Assembly: GCF_965363235.1 (NCBI RefSeq)
Contig: NC_134845.1
Span: forward strand, 30,692,524-30,756,523
Length of the DNA stretch: 64,000 nucleotides
Reading direction: 5' to 3'
From: Mytilus galloprovincialis
Lineage: Eukaryota > Mollusca > Bivalvia > Mytilida > Mytilidae
The notes under the pieces were generated by a model. That model made no database searches. It saw only the letters and a list, made by a program, of their open reading frames with translations, and was not told the origin of the DNA. The position numbers were made by a program, and so were the translations under genes. The stretch's first letter is position 1. Every line of letters begins with the position of its first letter. Positions 47,906 to 59,600 of this stretch are shown here, piece after piece.

Positions 47906-48775
47906 CAGGGTTTCCGCTGGCGGTCGCCATTTTCGCAATTTGCGAAAAAATAATAATTGTGGCGATTAAAATTCGTCATTGGCGAAAGAATTTGGCGACA
48001 GAAATATATATAACGATTTATTTTCAGCCATCTTGTTTATTTACTTTTTTTCGGGTTTCTCGGACTTTAACCGATCTGACAATACTCAGAATTCACCTTG
48101 AACTCGTTAAGATTTTGACAGAAAATCAATAATCAGCTGATTGCATTTATAGCTATCGACATCAAAGGACTAATTAATAAAGGTGTTGATTGTATTATAT
48201 AACAAATTGATATGGTATGGTTAAATGGCGTCCGTTACATGTCACAAACGGGATTTTGCCACTTTGCGACGCACGTGTTGAAGCAAAATGTTGACGCTTC
48301 CTCTCGATCCTTCTTTTAATGATAGTCAAGAAAAGAAAACTGTTGTTATGACGAAAAATCTTCAAAAGCAAGAAGGTCTTTGATTTAAAACTTTATCATT
48401 TAACTTTGATATAGATAATTGATTTGAGTGGGTACTTTAAAGTCGTTTCAGTGACACCCGTTTTTCAATGTTTCAAGCATTACGATGGTCTAGAAAAGAA
48501 AACTGTCGTTATGGAAGAAATCTATTCAAAAGGTTAGGTTGGCATGACAGTAACACTTCAATGTAATGACTACACCTTACACGAGGGATAAATTTCAAGT
48601 GGTAAAATGTGTTGTTTTGTTGTAAAAACCACTTCTTGTTTTTGAGGGGGGATGGAAAATTTTAAAAGAAAAATATATTTGTGTTACTTGGCGAAAAAAA
48701 TAATAAAGTGGCGAAAAATATATTTTTTTGGCGAAAGAAGTGGCGAAAAAAATAATTAACCCAGGGGAAACCCTG
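47906..48775. mobile_element. hAT-like non-autonomous DNA transposon, 870 bp
   Basis: Ends CAGGGTTTCCGCTGG and CCAGGGGAAACCCTG are inverted with one mismatch. ATTACTG at 47899-47905 is repeated at 48776-48782, a 7-bp visible target duplication (8 is usual for hAT; one base may have changed). Subterminal TGGCGAAA words occur at both ends in opposite sense. The interior lacks a transposase frame. CAGGG-type ends plus a duplication of about 8 bp indicate hAT. Confidence 0.85.
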
Positions 48776-48782
48776 ATTACTG

Positions 48783-50554
48783 TATACAAAAATGAAATAT
48801 TAAAACAATAATAGCAATGTATTATAAAAGGGCGGAAGTTTAACATTATATTTTAATAATAAAGTTATAGATTTTAATATACATGGTAATGTTCTTTAAA
48901 CATTTTGAATACTACAGTAATAAAACACAGGACTTTTCATTTAAATTTCTTTGATTTGCAAGGTTACAAAATATGTTTTTCACTTCATAATCATCGATGT
49001 CCAAGGCATTACAGTCTATTATGCCTAAAAGAAAAAAGATTGGGATTGTGTATAGTTCAGACTTATAACTAAATACGATGTTGAGCATAAAAATTCGAAA
49101 AGTTGTTACTGCACATCAAAATCGTATATGCCTGGGAGAACCTACGTCTCTAGAGTAAGAATTCAGAATGAAAATAAATTGGTCAGCCAGATATGTTTTG
49201 TCGATCACGAATTATGCTTGACATCATCTTTGAAGTTTTGCACGATTTATAAGTCTTGCTGGAATATCTTAACTTTGAAAACAAATTTTGATTTGTTGAC
49301 CGGTTCTTATTTCACGGATTTCATTATCTGTAGCATATAATAAGATTCTGAATATATATAAACGGAAACAAGCCAGCAAAACAAGAATGAATAGAAAAAC
49401 ATATCTAGGAGTCATCTTGCACGAGCATAAAAATTGACAAAAGGTAAAATGATATTAAATATTATATTTAAAAATAATAGTCTTTTCCGGAATAACATTA
49501 CTGTTTCAATGATTATTAAAAATGCAACCCTATGAAAGTGATTAACGTCATACCATGCGCCATTGATATTCAATAAAGAATTTCCACGTTACCAAATGAT
49601 TAATAATTCACACTTCTATGAAAATACATACATACTTTAAGCCGTCTCCAATTCAATTATTTAAAATCGATCTTTTTCAACAAATATTGCCGTTTTAATC
49701 TATAGAATATTGCTTAATTTTCAATTATTTTGATAGCTACTACAGGACCTTTTTGTGTAATTTATTGTTATTATGTTTATTTAGTGGTTTAAATATGTGT
49801 TTACCAGTCCGTTGCAGTACATCATATTTAAGTAACTACAGTTGCATGTTTCAAAAGGAATACTTAGGTCGACTTCATAAATTCAAAAGGTTTGTATAAT
49901 AAGAATTTAATGCAACATATGTCAGATAGAATAGTTGCAATTGAAAGTTTTGATTTTATTGGAATAGCGTGTTTTTAAACTGTCATTTTTAAAGAATGCA
50001 AGTCTAGTCAAATCAATTACAATTGATGCATCTTTAATAGAAAGGGATGCAATTATGGCTGAAATGAAAAATGTATAACATATTAGAAAACAACATATTT
50101 AGGCTGTTTTTTATTCTGTCTGTCCGAATGAAGATGTTATTTTGTATTTGTAGGTAATGTGATGAAAGCTTTTTATAGGGTCTTTTAATAGGGAAAAAAT
50201 ATGTTATTGAATTTTTCATAGGAAAACACTGCAAAGGTTGCAGGTTTGATCAAATAATTTAATAGACGTTTCCTTAATTTCAGTTTCTTCCCATGTACCA
50301 CAATTTTCATGATACCATTAACAAACCGATTGATCTGTTCATTGTAATTGCGAAAAGTAGTTTAAAAAGCATTATACATTAATGAAAATGTATATCTGTA
50401 TCCCAAAGGAGAAACATAAATAGAATTGTTAGAAATTTAAAAGATTTGTAGTGCAAACCATAAGTTATCAGTAAAACATATCATTGTTTTCATTCTTTTA
50501 AGGCTACAAAAGAACTCAATTATAATTGATTTTTGTTTTTAGAATTATTCAGAA
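48783..50554. other. Upstream flank of the + channel gene
   Basis: AT-rich, no repeat family copy or exon recognised. Expected to contain the promoter of the + gene, but I cannot place it. Confidence 0.35.
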
Positions 50555-50631
50555 ATGTTTCTTACAACATTAACAATTGCCATTTGTATCCACCAGAACA
50601 TTGCTACATTCGACAGAATAGTATGTCAAAG
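50555..50631 (+). CDS. + channel gene, exon 1 (signal peptide)
   Basis: 77 nt, donor CAAAG|GTAAGA, phase 2 out. Encodes MFLTTLTIAICIHQNIATFD then RIVCQ. The hydrophobic start is short but plausible as a signal peptide. An acceptor-like AG lies 12 bp upstream, so a leader exon may precede it. Confidence 0.72.
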
Positions 50632-53600
50632 GTAAGAATGTTATTTCTTATCAATTCTGAAAAAAACAACAATTGAAAGGTTTAATAATATTCATAACTT
50701 TTATTAACTCACGATCTTTCGTTAAAATAATTGGGAGAACTTTTCTTTTGTCTACAAGAACATTTAAGTACTGACTTTAACTACCTGTTCATCTAAGAAC
50801 TATTCCGTATAGGAGATTTGTATTCTGACCAACATTGTTTAAAATGAACCAAACACAACAGCATATGCCTGTGATTCCCGGCACTAAAACATTTGGAGAG
50901 AAAATTCAATTTTGACAGTTCTTATCACGCTCCCTATTTTGACAGTTCTTATCACGCTCCCTATCATATATGTCCAAGGAAAAACAAATGACAGTCATAA
51001 TAAATCTAGAAAAATATTTAGTAAAACACACCCTTTATTTGAATCGTAAAAGTATATCACAATACTCACATATACGTTGAATGAAAACTAAGTAAAAGAG
51101 GGACGAAAGATACCAAAGGGACAGTCACACTCATAAATCGAAAATAAACTGACAACGCCATGGCTAAAAATGAAAAAGACAAACAGACAAACAATAGTAC
51201 ACATCACACATCATAGAGAACTAAAGAATAAACAACACGAACCCCACCAAAAACTAGGGGTATACTTTATACAGTCTTACAAATGCTGAAGCAAGCTAAC
51301 AGTAGTCTTACTGAAAGATAATAAATAGATCTTATACAGTTCTAATATTGCTTCCTTTTATTTGCTTCTACTTGGAAAAGTCAAACCTTGAAAAAGGCAA
51401 AAATATGCAATTAAAGATTGTTAATTGATTTTTTATGACAGCAACATTTCATTACATAATGATAGTTGCAAATATAAATAAAAATTGCAAGACGTTCCAA
51501 GTATTTACATTACCATAATTGAGCGATTGTAATTAGACGTATACTGCAAAACAAAAACTCACAACAACTCAAAATCGTGTATGATTTATCGTACATTCTC
51601 ATAAAAACGTTTAGCTATATGTAAGACTATTTAGCCGCTGTTCAGTAATATTTTTATCATACATCTTTTTGTTTCAATTTAGTTTGAACAGAACAAAAGA
51701 CAACACTAGAGTAGAAGGAGAGGATGAAATGATCAGGTAGCTTTATCTTCGATTAGTAGTAAAACTTAAGTTTCCTATGTTGTGTTTTGTATACTGTTGT
51801 TAGTCTTATTGGAAGTTCCATTTTCCATGACGTAGTCAAGTTTATTTTCGATTTATAGGCTAGATTTTCCATTTGGTATCTAAACTTATATTTATAATGT
51901 CATCAACATACAAATTAACAAATGGTTTATGTACAACTAGCAAATTTGAGATCAATTGTATTAAATAAGTTTGAACTATACGTTAATGATACAATTACAC
52001 AACAATGACATGGTTAGTCGCACTAAACAGACTTATTATTTTCAAGTTTACCAATTATTCCCACATACTTGTCATATCAAACATAACCGCTGAAGTCAAC
52101 ATTCGAATCTTATAAATTATGTGGATGCTATATGTATAACTATTTAAGACTTTCCAATATATCTTCGTTTTGGGAAATAAGTAAACTTTAAAACAAATCG
52201 TTAGCTACTTAAACTTTGCCTTATGTAGACACATGATGTTATAGGTTTTGACGCATGTGAACTTAAAAAAAACCCAAATATTTAAAAAAGATAAAATTTG
52301 CTAGATTTTTGAATAATGAATGATATAAGGTATATCTTGGATTAAGTACGAACTTAAAAGCTAATTTATTCTAAATGAACATTAAACAAAAAAGCTGACT
52401 ACTAAATGTATGGAACGGAAAATTCAATTAATCTCTCCAATACCAAAGATCTTTTTCAGAGGAATCTTCTTAACTAAATTTAATCTAACTTGGATGGATG
52501 AAATAATACTTATTCTGAGGGTATATACAAAAGTTATTTTAGTAAATAGTAGATTAACAATGTTTAAATGCACTGAGAAGATACAAAACATATCAAGGAA
52601 AACAAATATTTTTTATACGAGTGAGACCGTGTGCGTCGAACGGGTGAGAGTAACATGAATATAAACATAACACAACAGCAATTATCAGCAATACATCATC
52701 TACATAAGTCCTAATATACCTAAAATTTAAGGAGTTATTGACTTCTGATTTGATTTTGTTGGTTGTTTTTTGGTGTTCGGTTTTCACGTAAATTACGAAA
52801 ACATTAACGAGTTAAATGGAAATTTTAACCAAAACCATTATCAACAATATGAAATCTTCATATATGCTGTATGGCTGAAATCATTTGATCACTAAAACGA
52901 GGCATATAAAAATGCCAATATGCCCAAACCATTGACTAACAATCCAAAAGTTATTGTCCTCCGAACTGTTACTTATTTTCATGTATTTGAAGAACATCTC
53001 AAAAACTATTATCAACAGGTAGAAACTGTAAACAGTAGTTTAATCGGCAAAACGAGATGCCCAAAAATGCTAATTTGACTGAAACTTTTAAACCACTGCT
53101 TATAGCATGTATTTTTCTAATAACGATATTTAACCGAACTCTGCAATTGTCCCTGACACTTTAACATAGAATATAATACAAAAAAAAAAAAAAATGATCA
53201 AAGAAACCAATATTATAATTTTGTACCTCAGTTTACCCAGTTTTGTAGGCAAACAACCCATCACCAACGCTATAATCAGAACATTTGGTCAGAAGAAATA
53301 TTGTCGTAAAATGTTATTAAGGTACTTATTAAAATATAAAATTGGCAATTCATTTTGAAAAGTGAGGGACTCAGGCTGTAATGTGTTTTTAGTTAAATTA
53401 TATAACTGGTGCAAATAAAGTCATCATAGATGCCAGGATAAAATTTTGTTTTTACACCAGGCGCGCGTTTTGTCTACAAAAGACTCATCAGTGAAGCTCG
53501 AATCCAAAAAAGTAAAAAAAGCCAAAAAAAGTACGAAGTTGAAAGGCATTGAGGACTCGAATTCCTCAAAGATAATCTATCCCCGAGGTAGAAAAGTAGC

Positions 53601-56600
53601 AACTTTGCAACTGAAATGTTGTAAAGATTCTTTTATATCTCATCTATCTGAAATATACTATTTGTACAAACTACGGCATAAAACAATGTTATTTTTACAA
53701 GGACATTTTCATATCATAATTGTTTTAAAGGGAGAGCATAATAAAGAACATCCTATCAAGATACGACAAAAGGTACCCACCACGGTATAATTCAGGTACG
53801 TATGGAAGAGCATATTATGTTAAAACACTCTAACACAACACTTATCGAAACTATATAATGCAGTGTATTTAAACAGTCCATCACACATTCATGTTATCAA
53901 ATAACCTTTTAACAGACCGTTTTATCCGCTCGAATATGGCTTGACCGTTATGAATTATCGTGTTACAGATGACCACCGATATGTTCCAATTGTCGTAACC
54001 ACAAACCAGGCCTATTTTTTTTATTGTGACATAACCGAATGAAACTTTTCATTGGATTTGTACTAGCATGAGCAACACAGCTTGAGTCACATATGGTATT
54101 CAATCTATAGTTTTGTAAGTAGGGTGTTATGAACGTTTTCGTTGTGTTGTTTTGTCATTTGCCAATTCCTTATTCGACGTATGTGTTTTGAATGTCGTCA
54201 TGGTATCTTCCTCCTCTTCTGTAAACGCAATTCCAGGCATAATAATACGTCCTTCAAATATATTTCTTGAAAAATTCTTGCTTATAAATCTCTTTCGTCA
54301 AAAGTACCTCTCTACTTCAGAATGAAATCGATTCGTATTATAAAAAGCTAGCTACGGGATATCACATTAAATGATATATATGAAACGACACGATAAGTCA
54401 TGTTCCATTTTGAAACAATTAAATATGTACCTCAAGTGAGGTCAGCTTTAATAAAGAACATATATATTATTTTCCGTTTTTTTGTTTGTTTCTCAAGCAC
54501 AATACTAAAATAAGTTAAGTGTTGGCTTCCAACTTTGGTATCCAATTTTAGAAATAAAATAGACTAAAAATTGCGATGTTACCAGAATCTTATTTATTGC
54601 CTGATTTTTTTCCCATGCATTTCGCAGAAATTCCAACAGAGGTCAAAGTACAAATGTATGTTGTTGGTGTATTTGGAATTGACGAATCTGAAATGGTAAG
54701 TATTATACAGTCCTAGATCAATGCAAAAGAAAGTAAAAATTTCATATCTTCTCTCAATTATAAAATGGTTAAGTAGTGCTATAAATCTATCATTTCATAC
54801 TGATAAGGCGACCGATAATATTACTTAAAAAACAGAAGTTTCAAACACAAAATTGTTACTTTAAAAGTTTTAGGAAAATGCACAGGCACATGTGGGGATT
54901 ATCACCTATTTTGTTTTTAATTTTTTTATGTGTTTTATTTTTATTTTGGAAATACTCTTTGATGTTGTTTATCCTGACTTTCAAAATTTATTGCAAAACT
55001 AATTATTTTCAAAAGCTTTTTTAAATACATCTATTGCAATTTATTGAAGAAAAAAAAAATTCGTAAAAAATATCAAAATCACATATAATGAAAAAAGATA
55101 CTTTTCTTGATTGGTATTGGTATTGTGTATTTCATTTTTATCCCTTCTTGCAACTGTTGTCACCTGTAAATTTAGAGAGAAACCATGTGGTATCTGTGAA
55201 CTAACATAATATAATTGATGTGACAGTTTAATTTGAAAATACGGTGTTTTCTAAGTGGTGCAGGAGATAAGTTCACTTTTTATTCAATATCATTTTGATG
55301 CAAATTCTTGGGCTTAGTTCATAGACTGTATAGAAAAATATGTGTAATGTGTTTTGATAATAATAACAACTGCACCAACAATACGCTTATATTTGATATA
55401 TCAATAAAAGTAACTGTCGACCAACAGAATATGCCAACCTAACACACAAATATGATAACTCGGCTAAAAGTTTTGAAAATATTTGATAGAACTTTATAAT
55501 CTGTGAGAATACGTACTCAATAAGCAGGACAAGAAGGATGAAAAAGAATTAATATATGTTTCTCCAAGAGAAGAAAAAAATCGAAAGATAATTTTGGTAC
55601 ATTTTAACATTCAATTTTTCATTTAAAGGGTTTTCGAATTTAAAAAAAAATAATAGATGTTCTCTGCGTTAAAGAATGAAACAATATCATTTATATAACA
55701 GGCATATTAATTATACTGTTTTAAAATCGATGTACATGATATGGAATTCGTTAATCAACTGTTAAACACATTTTCTAATATCTATTGTTGAAAAATGAGT
55801 GCAAATTAGAACAAAACTTTAATCTATTTACTTATAATGTACACACTTAATCTTTTTGTAAATTGGTCTAAGTGCATCATTTCATTTAAGCGTGCATGAT
55901 GTAAAAAGCATAAACGACATAAAAGTACGTATTTCAAAGTCACTTGCATTGGTACTTTATTAATTATGTGAATTTTAATTAAACAGAGATTTTCTATGAG
56001 TATGTACCTTAGACAAAATTGGATAGACCCACGACTGAAGTTTTCTGCTCCTCCAGAAATCAGCAGAATTGAACTGGATCACTCTATTCAAGAGTGTATA
56101 TGGGTTCCTGATTTATCATTCATGACTGACATGGATACAAAAATTCATGATGTTACTGTGCCTAACAAGATGATGTTTCTTCACCCGAATGGTTTTGTAT
56201 CGTATAGTTTAAGGTATGAAATTGTATGAGCAAAATATCTGAGCTCCAAGATAATTCATTAGTCCATAAACAAATTCAGGCGCTCGACTACATCAACCAA
56301 CGGCTATCAACTGAAAAACACCTGGTTTAGTATAAGCATACGTAGTAATTAGACATCTAATAAAACCTTATAAATATATATATTAAACATATGAGTCATA
56401 TCGGATATATATCAATATAACAATTATCTACAAATTTAACTGTGTGACAACACGTATTTGTAACTGTATTATTATTATTACAATTTTTCTATAGCGCTAA
56501 ATCTAAAACAATATTACTCAAAGCGCTTTACATCACATGTTAAACGAAATATACACACAGACAGTGATAAAAATATAAAACATGAACACACAAAATAAAT

Positions 56601-59600
56601 ATTTAAGTGTTAAAACTTTCCTAGATAAAAGGATTAATAATGTGGAAATTTTTACAAAAAAGTGGAATATATATATCAATGAATCAAAATAAAATTATAC
56701 TGAATAAAGTTGGTAAAATGAAATAGCCAAAAAAGTCTAAAATAAGATTGCTATTAAAAATTATCAAATATAAGTTAAAAATGTATGACAGAAGTTCTCC
56801 AAACGTATAGTTTAGATAATACACACAGCCGAAAAAAATGCACAAATCCTCTGAAAGTAAGTCCAAAAAGAAAAATGAACCTTCAACTGCTTTGAGTTTG
56901 TTTTTGTTTTATTGTACTAGTTTAAGACGTAACAGTCCACTGAAAGACATGTCAACCTCCCGATGCAATAACAATATTTCCACTCCAAGCAAGGCAGTCT
57001 TACTCCTTATAATGCCGTGTGCTAACGAAAACGTAGAAAATACCAAATATTAAATTTTTGTTTTGACCTGGTCGGGATTTTAACTAACAACATTTGACAC
57101 TTGAGACGATTGAGGTACCATGAGAGAATCAATGGTAACAGTGAAAAATGAGTCCAAACCATGTCTCATCTGATAAACTATGGCTGCACAGACCAACATC
57201 ATACACAACGATATACGTTGTGTGTAGTTACTGTGGAAACACAACCTGAACTGTGTCCAGATGCTATACCAATAGACTTATTTTGTTTTATCTTGAAGCA
57301 TCCACTGATATCGTATTATCTTCAAAAAATTTATCAAACTTAAAGGCAAGAAACGCTCGACATACAATGTGAGAACAACGTTGAATATTAAGTGTAAATT
57401 TTTATATTTTTGTTTGCGTCTGTCTTAAGTTAGGAGCCTCTGGACTTTGTTTTATATTTTAGTGTTTTTTTTAAGTTTAGTTTATCTATATGTTTTGAAG
57501 TTTGTGCCATTTTCACTAAATTAGTTATCAGAAGATGTGGTTTGAGTGCCAATGAGACAACTCTCAACCCAAGTAACAATTTGTAAAAGAAAAACCATTA
57601 TAGGTCAAAGTACGGTCTTCAAGTACATATTTTTGCTTAGTGGTGCAGGATTTTCTCTCTTTAAGTGGCCCTGAGCTGTTTTCTGCCCTTCAGTTGGGTT
57701 CAAGTTCCCCATTTTCATTCTCAACGTAATTCATTATATTTTCATTTTAATTGATTATATTACTATAATTTTACTACAACGATTTATCTAAATTTGTAGA
57801 GTAACTGGAACATTTACTTGTTTCATGCAGTTACAAACGTTTCCATTTGATGAACAGTCATGCGTATTGGAGATGGAAAGCTGTAAGTATAATTATATCG
57901 ATATTCCAAACGTGAGGTTCTTAATTGTAGATATTTACTGAAATTGTATTTATATGATTATTCAATTGTTTTGTAGTGATATTCTTCGACATAGTAAGTA
58001 AACCTATTTACAAATGTTTTTTTTTGTCAATTCAAAGAAAGTTGATACAATATATTTACACTAAAATCAATAAGGATAACTTTATATCCAAGAATTTAAC
58101 TTTGTACAACCTTGCGAAATGTGTTGATATATCCCAAAATTGGATAGAGGATAACATTGCTTTTAAAAGTCACTGATGATTCATTTTCAAAAGCCTTTAA
58201 ATCATTACTGATCAATAGAAGATTTGATGTGCCACATTGCAGGACTAAGAATTCTTGAAATGGGTTATTTTCATAAGTTCAACTCAGTTTATAATAGTTA
58301 GTAATCTAACTGAAAATTTTGACCGAATATAATAGATGAAATGATTTTGACATATTTGTATTACAATTTTACTGCTGTTGTAAATATATGTTAAACATGT
58401 GAGAACGAGGTTAACATTGTTTACCGAAAGTGTTGTTCATAGGATACTAAAATATGATATTTTGCTCCTACATAACAGAGAAATGTGACAGAATTCCTAA
58501 TTTTACGATCGGAAACTAAAAGATTACAAACTCGTTGCCTCTTTCGTAAAGTTTTTGTTACCAGATTTGTTCTTCATTTTTTTCTTAATCTGAGTAAACT
58601 TAAAACCATGAAATTACTAGCTTTCGTTCAGACATCTTTAGAAAATAAAATTTACGCTTTTGTTGGCCTAGTTTCGTTTTGTATTATACTTACATTAATA
58701 CCATCTAAGAAATATATTTGTATCTTTCTTTGAATATACAATTAAAATGTTTGTGTAGAGGGTGATATGGAACTTTTGATTGAATACAATTTGTCAAATA
58801 CTACATTGTGCGTGTAGTAGACATTAACTCTAAGCTCTGTATTTCATTATAAAATAATTTTGACAAATACGAAGTGAAGACATTAAAAACCTTATTGCTA
58901 TTAAGCTGTTTTATGAAATATATGTAATTTGGAATTTGGAAGTTTAATTAGGCAAATGGCATGACAAAGTAAAAATGCAAACCTTTGTTAAATAAAGGCA
59001 ACAGTGGTATACCGCTGTTCGAAATTCATAAATCGATTGAGAAAAAAATAAATCCGGGTTACAAACTAAAACCGAAGGAAACACATCAAATAAAAGAGAA
59101 CTACGACACAAAAGAAACACAACATTAAAATGTAACATACACAGAAACGAAACATAATATAACAATGGTCATTTTCCTGACTTGGTACAGGACATTTTAC
59201 ATAAAAAAAAAATGGTGGGTTAAACCAGGTTTTGTGGCATACCAAACCGCCCGATTTAATGGCAATGTTAAAAATAACATTAAAACGACAACATTGCATG
59301 ACAGGACTACAATACAAATAAATAGGAGAAAATATAGGACAGAGAAACACACGAATGATAGCTAACAAAAGGTACCAGGTTTAAAATTTAATACACCACA
59401 CGTGCGTTTCGTCCACACAAGACTAACCAGTGACACTCAGATGAAAAAAAGTTTGAAATCCAAAGCAAGTACAAAGTTGAAAAGTACTGAGTACAAAAAG
59501 TTCCCTTAAGTTGTGACCAATACGGCTAGGGTTGTCTGCCTGGGATAAGAACATCTTTATTATTTAGAATGATTCATACTTTTACAAACAGTAAATTTTA

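Larger units (their letters stand above)
44748..50554. other. Intergenic region between divergent channel genes
   Basis: 5.8 kb between the two start codons, presumed to hold both promoters and any 5' leader exons. The + gene exon 1 is preceded by an acceptor-like TTTTTGTTTTTAG at 50530-50542, so at least one leader exon may lie here. A CTATATAAGG word at 44779-44788 is about 35 bp upstream of the - start codon. Repeats at 45340-45600, 45715-45785 and 45850-46190 and the hAT-like element at 47906-48775 occupy part of it. No coding exon recognised. Confidence 0.5.

Noticed and set aside
53446..53790. 114-codon open frame on +
   Set aside because: It begins in a family C dispersed repeat. The real coding part (53731-53795) is in a different frame with proper splice sites.
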